From the NCBI RefSeq assembly GCF_008806345.1, contig NZ_VZZJ01000005.1:186001-250000 (forward strand): a stretch of 64,000 nt of DNA, in the 5' to 3' direction. Position numbers and translations under genes: made by a program. The notes under the pieces are model-generated. The model was not told the DNA's origin, made no database searches, and saw only the letters and a list, made by a program, of their open reading frames with translations. Shown one piece after another: positions 49,666 to 57,642 of this stretch (position 1 is its first letter; each line of letters begins with the position of its first letter). The stretch is from Methylobacterium planeticum. Its GTDB lineage: Bacteria; Pseudomonadota; Alphaproteobacteria; Rhizobiales; Beijerinckiaceae.

Positions 49666-50108
49666 TCGCCTCCACGCCGATGAACATCCTGATCGTCGAG
49701 GACGAGGCGGTCCTCGCCATGGCGCTGGAACACGCGATCGAGGATGCCGGGCACGCGGTGGCGGGCTGGGCCACCTGCCTGAGCGAGGCCAACGCCCTGA
49801 TCGAGACCGGCACCGCGGATCTCGCCCTCGTCGACATCCATCTCGCGGACGGCGTCACGGGGGTCGAGGTCGCCGACAGGCTCGGCCGCGAGACCGGGGC
49901 CGCGGTGGTGTTCATGACGGCGAACGCCAAGCTGATCCCGGAGGATTTCGTGGGCGCCCTCGGGGTGATCGCCAAGCCCTACACCTCCGGCGGCCTCCAG
50001 GCGGTGCTCAAGTACCTCGAGCAGGGGATCACCGCGCCGCCGCCGTCCCTGACCCCGCCCTCGGGCCTGACCCTGGCGCCGGACTACCACGACCGCTGGT
50101 CGCGCTGA
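49662..50108 (+). CDS. Single-domain response regulator
   Basis: 148 residues. A receiver domain only: acidic pocket [10 protein letters not shown], phospho-acceptor Asp58 in [11 protein letters not shown], Thr in VVFMTANAK and conserved Lys in GVIAKPYTS. No output domain; the ~25-residue C-terminal tail is Pro-rich. It starts within the kinase stop (ATGA), so it is the likely cognate partner and may act by protein interaction, for example in the general stress or motility circuits known for LOV-HWE kinases. The target is unknown. Confidence 0.92.
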   Translation: MIASTPMNILIVEDEAVLAMALEHAIEDAGHAVAGWATCLSEANALIETGTADLALVDIHLADGVTGVEVADRLGRETGAAVVFMTANAKLIPEDFVGALGVIAKPYTSGGLQAVLKYLEQGITAPPPSLTPPSGLTLAPDYHDRWSR

Positions 50109-50208
50109 GCCGGCGCGGAGACCCGGGCAGGCGCGGAGGCTTAGGCCGGCGCGGAGGATTAGGCAGGCGCGGAGACCCGGGCCGGCGCGGAGACCCGGGC
50201 CGGCGGCC
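50109..50208. repeat. 18-bp tandem repeat, five units plus partial
   Basis: Exact 18-bp periodicity (50109, 50127, 50145, 50163, 50181) of GCCGGCGCGGAGACCCGG, with alternating GCCGGC/GCAGGC starts and variable ends (ACCCGG, GCTTAG, GATTAG). It fills the gap between the response regulator stop and the end of the small secreted protein gene. Confidence 0.88.
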
Positions 50209-50212
50209 CGCC

Positions 50213-50533
50213 TCAGCGCTTGCGGGCGGGCTTCGGGGCGGGCAGCTGCGCGAACACCTCCTCGCACATGCTGCCGAGGCTGCTGCGCATCACCCCGCGG
50301 GCGAAGGTGCGCCGCCCGCCATCGATCAGCGCGACGGCCTTCTCCCGCGGGGTTTCCTTGGCGCAGGCCTTCATCACCGTCATGAACGGGTATTCGATCT
50401 CGCGTCCGCAGGATTGCTTCGCCTGAAGGAAGACCCCGTAGTTCTGGAAATTCTTGGGACAGTCCTCCTCGGCATGGATCGTCGAAGAGACGAGCATCGT
50501 GCCAATGAGAACTGTCGCGGTACGAAGCGGCAT
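50213..50533 (-). CDS. Small secreted cysteine-containing protein, unknown
   Basis: 106 residues with a signal peptide (MPLRTATVLIGTMLVSSTIHAEE, cleavage after HA). The mature part has four cysteines (DCPKNF, SCGREI, KACAKE, MCEEVF), which may form two disulfides, and a basic Pro/Lys/Arg tail. No family is recognised. AGGATCG precedes the ATG. It is convergent with the two-component genes. Confidence 0.7.
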   Translation of the reverse strand: MPLRTATVLIGTMLVSSTIHAEEDCPKNFQNYGVFLQAKQSCGREIEYPFMTVMKACAKETPREKAVALIDGGRRTFARGVMRSSLGSMCEEVFAQLPAPKPARKR

Positions 50534-50737
50534 CGTCGATCCTGCCTGCGGACACTACACGGGAGCTTGGCGTCGGGGCGGCGTCTTGTCGCGAGAGCAC
50601 GCCCGCCCGATCGCCACTGACCGCACGAACGGTTTCGGGGCTTCATGCGTTCCTGCGCCATCACGAGGCGGGTCCGCGCCGGCACGGTGCGGCTCCGCAC
50701 CGTGATGGTGCGGCGCGAGAGCAGGCGGGAGGGTGTC

Positions 50738-50971
50738 ATGTTCACCTGGAGGTCCATGGGTCGGGCTCCACAGGATGGCCGCTGGATCATCGCCATCAGC
50801 CGCCACGAGCCGGACCGGCGCGCCGTGATCCGCTGGGACCCGAAGCGCTTCGGCGACGCCCGCCCCTGGCACGTCTCCTCCTGCGATCACAGCTACCCGA
50901 CGGACGCGTTCACGGACTGGATGCCCTTCCCCGATTGCCCCTCGGGCGAGGACGGGAAACCCGAGGCGTAG
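50738..50971 (+). CDS. Small hypothetical protein (WxxMGxAPQDG type)
   Basis: 77 residues, with GGGAGGG upstream of ATG 50738. Sequence is Trp/Asp/Pro-rich (WRSMGRAPQDGRWIIAIS, DPKRFGDARPWHV, WMPFPDCPSGED), a pattern seen in short phage- and plasmid-type proteins of unknown function with W-x-TAPxDG starts and W-x-P-L-P endings. A related but frameshifted copy seems to exist near 62.6 kb in this window. No function is proposed. Confidence 0.6.
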   Translation: MFTWRSMGRAPQDGRWIIAISRHEPDRRAVIRWDPKRFGDARPWHVSSCDHSYPTDAFTDWMPFPDCPSGEDGKPEA

Positions 50972-51101
50972 GGGAAGCGGGTTGGCGTCGGCCCGCGCCT
51001 GTCTCGCGCTCGGGCTCGCCCCGGCGGCCCGGCACCCTACCTCGCCCCTGACGCCTCGGGCCGGACGTGGATCCCCCCCGAGACGCAGGACCTGACCCAG
51101 G

Positions 51102-52448
51102 ATGAGCCGCCAGATGACCCGCAGCATGACCCGACGCCTCGCCCTCGCCGCCGCGCGGGCGCTCGCCCCCCTGGCGCTCGTCCGCCTGGCGCTCGTCCGA
51201 GTGGCGCTCGTCCGAGTGGTTCTCGTCCCCGTGGCGCTCGTCTCCCCGGTCGTCGCGGCGGAGCCGGATGCCCGGGTGCTCGCCGCCGTGAAGGCGCAGG
51301 AGGCGCCCCTGCGCGAGACGCTGGCCGGGCTCGTCGACGTCGATACCGGCACGGGCTTCGTGCCGGGGCTCTCCCGGGTCGAGGCCACCCTGCGGGCGCG
51401 GCTCGAGGCGCTCGGGGCCGAGGTCGAGATCCGCCCGGCGCCGACCTTCGGCGGCAACACCCTGATCGGCACCCTCAAGGGCACGGGCGCGCGCAAGCTG
51501 ATGCTGCTCGTCCATTACGACACGGTCTTCGGCGAGGGGGATGCCGCCAAGCGCCCCTACACGGAGCGGGACGGGCGCGCCTACGGCCCCGGCGTCGCCG
51601 ACGCCAAGGGCGGCATCGCCCTCATCCTGCACACTCTGGCGGCCCTGAAGACCCTCGACTTCGCGCGCTTCGGCACCATCACGGTGGTGTTCAACCCGGA
51701 CGAGGAGCGGGGCTCCCGGGGCTCGCACGACACGATCCACGCGGTCGCGGCGGAGCAGGATGCGGTCCTGTCCTTCGAGCCGAGCTTCGCCGACGAGGCG
51801 GTCGACGCGGCCACGATCGCCACCAAGGGCATCAACTACGCGAGCCTCACCGTGACGGGCCGCTCCGCCCATGCGGGCGGCGCGCCGGAGGCGGGGCGCA
51901 ACGCCGTCACCGAGCTCGCCCACCAGATCCTGCAGCTGCAGGATCTCGGCGACCCGCGGAAGGGCACCAGCCTGCACTGGACCGTGGTGGCGGGCGGGAC
52001 CAAGCCGAACATCATCCCGGACCAGGCCAGGGCCGAGGGCGACATGCGCTATTTCGACGAGGCCGAGTACGACCGGGTCCTGGCGCAGGGCCGCCGCATC
52101 GCCGAGGCCCACCGGGTCCCCGACACGCAGGTGACGTTCGGGCTCAACAAGGGCCGGCCGCCCCTGCCGGCGAACCCGGAGACCCGCGCCCTCGGCGCGC
52201 GGGCGCAGGCGATCTACCGCGAGATCGGCGGCGACCTGAAGCTCGTCGAGATCGGCGGCGGCACCGACGCGGCCTACGCCTTCCAGCCGGCCTCGCCGGG
52301 CAAGCCCGCGGTGCTCGAATCCCTCGGGGTCGTGGGCGGGCGCTACCACAGCGCCGACGAGTTCGCGGTGCTCGACAGCCTGACGCCGCGCCTCTATCTC
52401 GCGACCCGCCTCGTGATGCAGCTCTCCGAGGAGGCGCCCGCCCGCTGA
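51102..52448 (+). CDS. M20-family zinc metallopeptidase (glutamate carboxypeptidase-like), secreted
   Basis: 448 residues. A long signal peptide (to about residue 52) contains repeated Leu-Val-Arg-x-Ala units. The M20 catalytic core has metal ligand His in LLVHYDTVF, the bridging Asp in GPGVADAKGGIALIL, catalytic Glu in NPDEERGSRGSHD, another ligand in GRSAHAGGAPEAGRN (dimerisation lid) and the last His in GGRYHSADEF. The order is that of carboxypeptidase G2-type enzymes that release C-terminal glutamate from N-acyl or folate-like compounds. Start codon uncertain (ATG 51102, 51117 or 51126). Confidence 0.9.
   Translation: MSRQMTRSMTRRLALAAARALAPLALVRLALVRVALVRVVLVPVALVSPVVAAEPDARVLAAVKAQEAPLRETLAGLVDVDTGTGFVPGLSRVEATLRARLEALGAEVEIRPAPTFGGNTLIGTLKGTGARKLMLLVHYDTVFGEGDAAKRPYTERDGRAYGPGVADAKGGIALILHTLAALKTLDFARFGTITVVFNPDEERGSRGSHDTIHAVAAEQDAVLSFEPSFADEAVDAATIATKGINYASLTVTGRSAHAGGAPEAGRNAVTELAHQILQLQDLGDPRKGTSLHWTVVAGGTKPNIIPDQARAEGDMRYFDEAEYDRVLAQGRRIAEAHRVPDTQVTFGLNKGRPPLPANPETRALGARAQAIYREIGGDLKLVEIGGGTDAAYAFQPASPGKPAVLESLGVVGGRYHSADEFAVLDSLTPRLYLATRLVMQLSEEAPAR
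51171..51245. repeat. 15-bp coding tandem repeat inside a signal peptide
   Basis: Five 15-bp units based on CTGGCGCTCGTCCGA (51171, 51186, 51201, 51216, 51231). They encode Leu-Ala-Leu-Val-Arg-type pentapeptides and form most of the hydrophobic core of the carboxypeptidase signal peptide, with arginines unusually inside the core. Confidence 0.85.
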
Positions 52449-52756
52449 GCCGGGCCGGGCTCGAGCGGGCTCCCCGCCCGGCGGAACGCCGCGGCGGCCG
52501 GGGCCGTCCCGCGCACGGGGCCCGGCGCGGCGCGCGCCGCGCCCCGATCATTCGCGCCGGGGGCTTGCGCGGACGATGGATTCGGTCTTCGAAGGACCCT
52601 GTGCGGGAGATCGGTCTTCTCTGAGGGACCGCCGGCACGGAAGTTTCTTCCCGAGCGCCCGGAGCCGGCCTCGTGACCGCGACGAATCCAGGATGGGGAA
52701 ACATCCCATGCGTGCGATGATTCCAGATGCGATGATTCCATGCGCGGGATGATCTC
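52449..52756. other. 308-bp gap with a short direct repeat before the YeiH-type gene
   Basis: No gene is supported. GCGATGATTCCA occurs at 52714-52725 and again at 52729-52740 just upstream of the exporter start, and GGATG / CATCC dyads flank 52691-52707. This could be an operator for a LysR-type regulator, but none is adjacent. Confidence 0.4.
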
Positions 52757-53830
52757 ATGAGCGCGGAGACGTCGAGCCCGTCGGCGCGGGCCGTCCCGGG
52801 GCCGCGCGCCACGACCCTGGGGCTGGTGCCGGGCCTGATCCTGTGCCTCGCCCTCACGGGCCTCGCCATGGGGGCGCAGGCCTTCGAGGAGCACCAGTTC
52901 GGCCACCCCTATATCGAGGCCCTCGTCATCGCGATCCTGCTCGGCATCGCGGTGCGCACCGCCTGGGCTCCGAGCGAGCCGTTCCGGCCCGGCATCGCCT
53001 TCAGCGCCAAGCAGGTCCTCGAAGTGGCCGTCACCCTGCTCGGGGCCTCCCTGAGCCTGGCGACGATCCTGGCCTCCGGCCCGGCGCTCCTGACCGGCAT
53101 CGTCGGCACGGTGGTGCTCACCATCGGGGCGAGCTGCCTGATCTGCCGCGCCCTCGGGCTGCCCGTCCGGATGGCGATCCTGGTGGCCTGCGGCAACGCC
53201 ATCTGCGGCAACTCGGCGATCGCCGCGGTCGCGCCGGTGATCGGGGCCGAGAGCAAGGACGTGGCCGCCGCCATCGCCTTCACGGCGGTCCTCGGCGTGC
53301 TGATGGTGCTCGGCCTGCCGCTCTTCATCCCCCTCGCGGGCCTGTCGGCGAACCAGTACGGGGTGCTGGCCGGGCTCACCGTCTACGCGGTGCCGCAGGT
53401 CCTCGCAGCGACCGTGCCGGCCGGTCTCGCGAGCACCCAGGTCGGCACCCTGGTCAAGCTCGTGCGGGTGCTGATGCTCGGCCCCGTCGTGGTCGTCCTC
53501 TCCCTCCTGGCGCCGCGCCTGCGCCGGGCGGGGGAGGGTGCGCGCGGGGCGAGCCGGCTCGGCTTCACCAAGCTCGTGCCCTGGTTCATCCTCGGCTTCC
53601 TGCTGCTCGCGAGCCTGCGCTCCCTCGGGCTGATCCCGGACGCGGCGCTGGGCCCGCTGACCCGGGTGGCGGGCTTCCTCACCGTCGCGTCGATGGCGGC
53701 GCTCGGGCTCGGCGTCGACGTCCGGGTGCTCGCCCGCGTCGGCGGCCGGGTGACCGCCGCCGTCACTCTCTCGCTCCTGGTCCTCATCGCCATCAGCCTG
53801 GCGTTGATCTGGAGCCTCGGCATCGCCTGA
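52757..53830 (+). CDS. YeiH/UPF0324-family putative sulfate/sulfite exporter
   Basis: 357 residues with about ten hydrophobic segments. Family features include QFGHPYIEALVIAILLGIAVRT, FSAKQVLEVAVTLLGASLS, CGNAICGNSAIAAVAPVIGA and AVPQVLAATVPAG. UPF0324 proteins are annotated as putative sulfate exporters from their frequent linkage to sulfonate or cysteate degradation; direct proof is scarce. Here it lies about 10 kb from the sox genes, in opposite orientation. It may export sulfite or sulfate made during sulfur compound oxidation, which is inference. Confidence 0.88.
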   Translation: MSAETSSPSARAVPGPRATTLGLVPGLILCLALTGLAMGAQAFEEHQFGHPYIEALVIAILLGIAVRTAWAPSEPFRPGIAFSAKQVLEVAVTLLGASLSLATILASGPALLTGIVGTVVLTIGASCLICRALGLPVRMAILVACGNAICGNSAIAAVAPVIGAESKDVAAAIAFTAVLGVLMVLGLPLFIPLAGLSANQYGVLAGLTVYAVPQVLAATVPAGLASTQVGTLVKLVRVLMLGPVVVVLSLLAPRLRRAGEGARGASRLGFTKLVPWFILGFLLLASLRSLGLIPDAALGPLTRVAGFLTVASMAALGLGVDVRVLARVGGRVTAAVTLSLLVLIAISLALIWSLGIA

Positions 53831-53890
53831 GGGAGCGCCCCAGGGGCCCCCCCCTGGCCTTCCAGGCGCGGGAGACGGCGGTGCGCCCCA

Positions 53891-54076
53891 CCTCTCCCGT
53901 CCGGGAGAGGTCGAGTGCGCGGCACGCGCACCGGGTGAGGGGTGCGACCTCTCCGGACAGCGCGCACCCCTCACCCCAACCCTCTCCCGGACGGGAGAGG
54001 GGCCCGTCGCGCCACCCGCGCCTTCGAACGGCATGGCGCGACCAGCGGCCCGTCCCATCTCTCCCGGACGGGAGAG
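53891..54076. repeat. REP-like cluster of CTCTCCCG-NN-CGGGAGAG palindromes
   Basis: Three near-identical palindromes lie at 53891-53910, 53981-54000 and 54059-54076, with CCTCTCCCG arms around TC or GA. Between the first two, GGGTGAGGGGTGCG (~53934-53947) and CGCACCCCTCACCC (~53963-53976) form another inverted pair, so the segment 53891-54000 can fold into one large hairpin. This resembles extragenic palindromic elements scattered in alphaproteobacterial genomes. It lies between convergent genes and may also act as terminator. Confidence 0.8.
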
Positions 54077-54126
54077 GGGGCCCGTCGCGCCGCCCGCTCC
54101 GGCCGATCGCTTGGGCGGAGCCCGGA

Positions 54127-55929
54127 TCAGCCCTTCGCCAGGGCCGCGCTGTAGGCGCGCCAGCCGCCGTAGCCCGTGACCTCCTGCGCGTCCGCCACCG
54201 CGTGGCCCTCGCAGAGGAAGCCCGAGACGCGGCTGCCGTCCGCGAGGGTGATCTTGCCGATCCCGAGGGGCGCCGGGATCTCGGCCACGAAGCGCCCGAA
54301 AGCCTCCGGATCGAGGGCCCAGATCTCGACCGCGAGGCCGGGCCCGCCGAAGCCCGGCGCGCGCACGAGGCCGGGCTTCGGCGGCGCGGTGCCGGGCAGG
54401 GCGTAGAGGCGGTAATCGGGGGCGGTGCGGCTCTCCCGCACCAGGGTGGCGCCGAGGCGCCTCAGCTCCGGGTTGAGGGGCAGGCCCGAGAGGTGGGCCC
54501 CGACCACGACGAGGTGGATGGCGCCGCCGCCCGGGCGCCCCGGCGGCTTGCCGGGGATCGGCGCCGCGGTGTCGACGCCCATTCCGGTCCCGGCGCCCCG
54601 GTGGAGCGCGTCGGCGAGGGGCGCGAGGGCGTCGTCGCTGAAGCCCGGCCCGATCAGGGTGACGCCGGCCGGCAGCCCGTCCGCCCGCAGGCCCGCCGGC
54701 ACCGCGATGGCGGCGAGGCCGAGCAGGTTGGTGAAGTTCGTGTAATGCCCGAGATGGGCGTTGAGGCGGATCGGGTCCGCCCGCATCTCGGCCACCGTGT
54801 AGGTGGTCGGGGCGGTGGGCAGCAGCAGCAGGTCGACCGCCTCCCAGGTCGCCCGGGTGCGCCGCCGCAGGGCCTCCAGCGCGTAGGCCCCCCGGAAGGC
54901 GTCGGCGGCGCTGTAGCGCCGGGCGGAGCCGATGATGGCCCGCACGCTCGCCTCGACCTCCGCCTCGTGCTCGCCGAAGAACCCCTCGATCGCGGCGAGG
55001 CGCTCGGCCACCCAGGGGCCGTCGTAGAGGAGCGCCGCGATCTCCCGGAAGGGCGCGTAGTCGAAGGGCACCGGGGCGGCGCCGAGGGCGCGCAGGCGCG
55101 CCACCGCGGCGTCGTAGAGGCGGGCCGTCTCGGTGTCGCCGAAGAACGCCCGGTCCGCCTCGGCCAGGATGCCGACCCGGGGCGAGGCGGGCAGGGAGAC
55201 GGGCCGGATCGGCCGCGAATAGGGATCCTCCGGATCGGGCCCCTCCGCGATCCGCCGCACCGCGAGGCCGTCCGCGACGGTGGCGGAGAAGACCGTGATG
55301 CAGTCGAGGCTGCGGCAGGCGGGCACGAGGCCGGTGGTGCCGAGGCGCCCCGGCGTCGGCTTGATGCCCACGACGTTGTTGAAGGCCGCCGGCACCCGGC
55401 CCGAGCCCGCCGTGTCGGTGCCGAGGGCGAAGCTCGCGAGCCCCGCCGCCACCGCCACCGCCGAGCCCGAGCTCGACCCCCCCGAGACGTGGTCGGGGCT
55501 GAACACGCTGCGGGGCGCCCCGTAGGGCGAGCGCGTGCCGTTCAGCCCGGTGGCGAACTGGTCGAGATTGGCCTTGCCGGTCACGAGCGCCCCCGCGTCC
55601 CGGAGGCGGGCGACCACGTGGGCGTCGGCCGCCGCCTCGTACGCGAAGGCCGGGCAGGCGGCGGTGGTCGGGAGGCCCGCCACGTCGATGTTGTCCTTCA
55701 CCGCGAAGGGCACGCCCCAGAGCGGCAGGGAATTCGGCTCCGGATGGGCGGCCATCAGCGCGGCCGCCGCCCCCCGCAGGGCCTCGCGCCCGACCGGGGT
55801 GATGTAGACGGCCTTGTCCGGATGGGCCGCCATCCGGTCGGCGAGGGCCTCGGCGAGGGCGAGGGGCGTGAGGCGGCCGCGGCCGTAGAGGTCGCGCAGG
55901 CTCGCGAGGTCGAGGATCCTGGGCAGCAT
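54127..55929 (-). CDS. atzF: Allophanate hydrolase
   Basis: 600 residues. N-terminal amidase-signature domain (residues 1-~440): catalytic Lys in WGVPFAVKDNIDVAGLPTTAACPAFAY, cis-Ser and nucleophile Ser in SGGSSSGSAVAVAAGLASFALGTDTAGSGRVPAAFNNVVG. A C-terminal ~130-residue domain (GAHLSGLPLNPELRRLGATLVRESRTAPDYRLYALPGTAPPKPGL ... CEGHAVADAQEVTGYGGWRAY) is the AtzF/DUF1-type tail specific to allophanate hydrolases. It converts allophanate to ammonia and CO2, in urea amidolyase or cyanuric-acid pathways. No urea carboxylase or AtzD/E gene is adjacent. ATG 55929 follows AGAGGATTGAG; an upstream TTG at 55935 is weaker. Confidence 0.93.
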   Translation of the reverse strand: MLPRILDLASLRDLYGRGRLTPLALAEALADRMAAHPDKAVYITPVGREALRGAAAALMAAHPEPNSLPLWGVPFAVKDNIDVAGLPTTAACPAFAYEAAADAHVVARLRDAGALVTGKANLDQFATGLNGTRSPYGAPRSVFSPDHVSGGSSSGSAVAVAAGLASFALGTDTAGSGRVPAAFNNVVGIKPTPGRLGTTGLVPACRSLDCITVFSATVADGLAVRRIAEGPDPEDPYSRPIRPVSLPASPRVGILAEADRAFFGDTETARLYDAAVARLRALGAAPVPFDYAPFREIAALLYDGPWVAERLAAIEGFFGEHEAEVEASVRAIIGSARRYSAADAFRGAYALEALRRRTRATWEAVDLLLLPTAPTTYTVAEMRADPIRLNAHLGHYTNFTNLLGLAAIAVPAGLRADGLPAGVTLIGPGFSDDALAPLADALHRGAGTGMGVDTAAPIPGKPPGRPGGGAIHLVVVGAHLSGLPLNPELRRLGATLVRESRTAPDYRLYALPGTAPPKPGLVRAPGFGGPGLAVEIWALDPEAFGRFVAEIPAPLGIGKITLADGSRVSGFLCEGHAVADAQEVTGYGGWRAYSAALAKG

Positions 55930-56303
55930 TCTCAATCCTCTCGACAGGCGGGCGGCCTCCGCGGGAGCCGGCGCAGCCCGGCCGGGGCGTCCCCGTCCCG
56001 GCGGCCCCCGGGCCGGTCGCGGGGCACGGGCCGGTCGCGGGGCAGGAGTCCGTCGCGGGGCATGGGCCGGTCGCGGGGCATGGGCCGGTCGCGGGGCACG
56101 GGCCCGGCGATGCCGGCGTGACGCTACGAAGGCCGTCGGGGCGGTTCAAGACGTCCCGAGCCTCGGTATGTCCAAAATGCGTGAGGAGCCGGCGCGTTTT
56201 TACGGCAGCCTGCGTAATTTTTCGCGCCCGATCCCGGCCGGAACTTCCCGGCCTCCACGGCGTAGCCCGGACAGCGTCACCGTCGCTGTCTCGAAGGCTG
56301 TCC
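55930..56303. other. 374-bp divergent gap between atzF and the L,D-transpeptidase gene
   Basis: No gene is supported. The left half holds an 18-bp tandem repeat listed separately. The right half includes an AT-richer stretch (56165-56230, with CGTTTTTACGG and AATTTTTCGCG) that probably contains the transpeptidase promoter. Confidence 0.6.
56011..56100. repeat. 18-bp tandem repeat, five units
   Basis: Exact 18-bp periodicity (56011, 56029, 56047, 56065, 56083) of GGCCGGTCGCGGGGCACG with changes only in the last two or the first three bases. It lies about 80 bp upstream of the atzF start, on the promoter side. Confidence 0.88.
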
Positions 56304-56942
56304 ATGCGCAACGCTCGCTCCGCGCTCCTGTCGGCCGGGATCCTGTCCCTCGGGCTCCTCGCCGCGCTTCCGCCGGCCTCGGCGGAGGTCAGCATCCGGA
56401 TCGACAAGGACGACCAGCGCATGTCCGTCGCGGTCGATGGCCGGCCGCGCTATTCCTGGCCGGTCTCCACGGGCGTCGACGCCTACGACACCCCGGACGG
56501 CCGCTACCGGCCGTTCCGGATGGAGCGGACCCACTTCTCCCGGGAATGGGACGACGCGCCGATGCCCCACGCGATCTTCTTCACCGCGCAGGGCCACGCG
56601 ATCCACGCCACCAACCACACCCGCCAGCTCGGCCGCCCGGCCTCGCATGGCTGCGTGCGCCTCTCCCCGCGGAACGCCGCGACGCTGTTCAGCCTCGTGA
56701 AGGCCCAGGGCCTCGGCAACACCCGCGTGAGCATCGAGGGCAGCGAGCCGCGCGTCGCCGGCCGGTCGGGGGGCGCCCGCACGGCGAGCCGCCGGGCGCG
56801 CGCCTACGAGACCGGGGGCGTCATGTCGGCCGGGATGCAGATGGGCGTCGAGGCGATCGACGGCGACGCCCCGGCGCCGCGCCGGGTGTACCGCCCGCGC
56901 GGGCCGGCCCCCTACGGCGCCTATGACGGCGACCTCGACTGA
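56304..56942 (+). CDS. L,D-transpeptidase (YkuD domain), secreted
   Basis: 212 residues with a signal peptide ending near PPASAEV (residue 27). The YkuD domain spans about residues 28-150: IRIDKDDQRMSVAVDGRPRYSWPVSTG, then the catalytic HGCVRLSPRNA with Cys117 and upstream HATNH. It cross-links peptidoglycan stem peptides (3-3 links) or attaches proteins. The ~60-residue Arg/Gly/Ala-rich tail (to the Asp-rich end) is low-complexity. AAGG lies 8 bp before the ATG. The end overlaps a convergent small gene by 22 bp. Confidence 0.9.
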   Translation: MRNARSALLSAGILSLGLLAALPPASAEVSIRIDKDDQRMSVAVDGRPRYSWPVSTGVDAYDTPDGRYRPFRMERTHFSREWDDAPMPHAIFFTAQGHAIHATNHTRQLGRPASHGCVRLSPRNAATLFSLVKAQGLGNTRVSIEGSEPRVAGRSGGARTASRRARAYETGGVMSAGMQMGVEAIDGDAPAPRRVYRPRGPAPYGAYDGDLD

Positions 56943-57247
56943 GACGGGCCGCGCGTCCGGCGCGCGGATCCGGCGCGGCAGGGCGGCGGCGGCGGTGGAG
57001 GCGGCGCGGCGCGGGCCTGCGGCAGGGCGCCCATCAGCCAGGACGGGCTCAGGATCATGCCGCTCGCGGTGATGATCCAGGGCGAGGCGGTCCCCGCGCG
57101 CAGGACCGCGGAGGCCGTCCCCAGGGCCTCGCGCAGGCTCGCGACCTCGGTCGGCTCGACCGATTTCGGACCGTCGAGCCCCTCCGGCCAGAGCGTCAGC
57201 TGGGCAGGTTCGGCCAGATCGCCATCCCGTATTCCGGGCAGAAGCAT
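56921..57247 (-). CDS. Small hypothetical protein with polyproline tail
   Basis: 108 residues. The first ~75 residues look genuine (MLLPGIRDGDLAEPAQLTLW, EVASLREALGTASAVLRAG, SPWIITASGMILSPSWLM), resembling short Methylobacterium proteins that carry an I-V-T-x-x-G-x-I-L-x-P motif with unknown role. The last ~30 residues are an eight-proline run and Arg/Ser residues read from the tail of the overlapping transpeptidase gene, so the true stop may reflect recent drift. No domain is recognised. Confidence 0.55.
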   Translation of the reverse strand: MLLPGIRDGDLAEPAQLTLWPEGLDGPKSVEPTEVASLREALGTASAVLRAGTASPWIITASGMILSPSWLMGALPQARAAPPPPPPPPCRAGSARRTRGPSQSRSPS

Positions 57248-57642
57248 GGATCTGCCTCGTGGTTGATCATTCGGCGCGCGTCTCAGGGTTGAGCATGAGA
57301 CGTGCCAGACAGGTTCAACTCACGGAATCGTCGATGAAGCGGACCGTCTACGCACGAAGATTGCGCGCGGGCGGCTCTGGATTGCCGAGCCCGGCCGGGA
57401 GACGCTGCGCAGATCTGAAAAAGGCGCCGTCGGGCGCCGGCGGGCCGACGCGCCGCTCGCCCGATCCCCGGCCCGATCCCCGGCCTGATCCCTCGGCGCG
57501 GGCCCGTCTGCGCGGTCCCAGGGCGGAGCCTCGCCACCGCGCCGGCGTTGAGCTGCGCGGGGCGGGGCCGTCACGGATCCTGCCGCCACGGATTCTGCCG
57601 GCACGGATCCTGCTGTTGCCCGCCGCCGATCAGGAGGCTCCC
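57248..57642. other. 395-bp gap with short repeats upstream of the ClpP-fold gene
   Basis: No gene is supported. CCGATCCCCGGC-like units recur at 57469-57495. Three 15-bp units CACGGATCCTGCCGC (57572-57586, 57587-57601, 57602-57616) precede an ideal AGGAGG at 57632-57637. The part 57248-57370 is AT-richer and may hold the promoter. Confidence 0.6.

Noticed and set aside
50109-50208. A CRISPR-like array
   Set aside because: Units are 18 bp and directly adjacent, with no unique spacers and no cas genes; it is a minisatellite.
52394-56422. A 1342-residue minus-strand frame crossing two genes and their gap
   Set aside because: It overlaps the YeiH exporter and the allophanate hydrolase in the wrong frame, is low-complexity throughout and matches no family.
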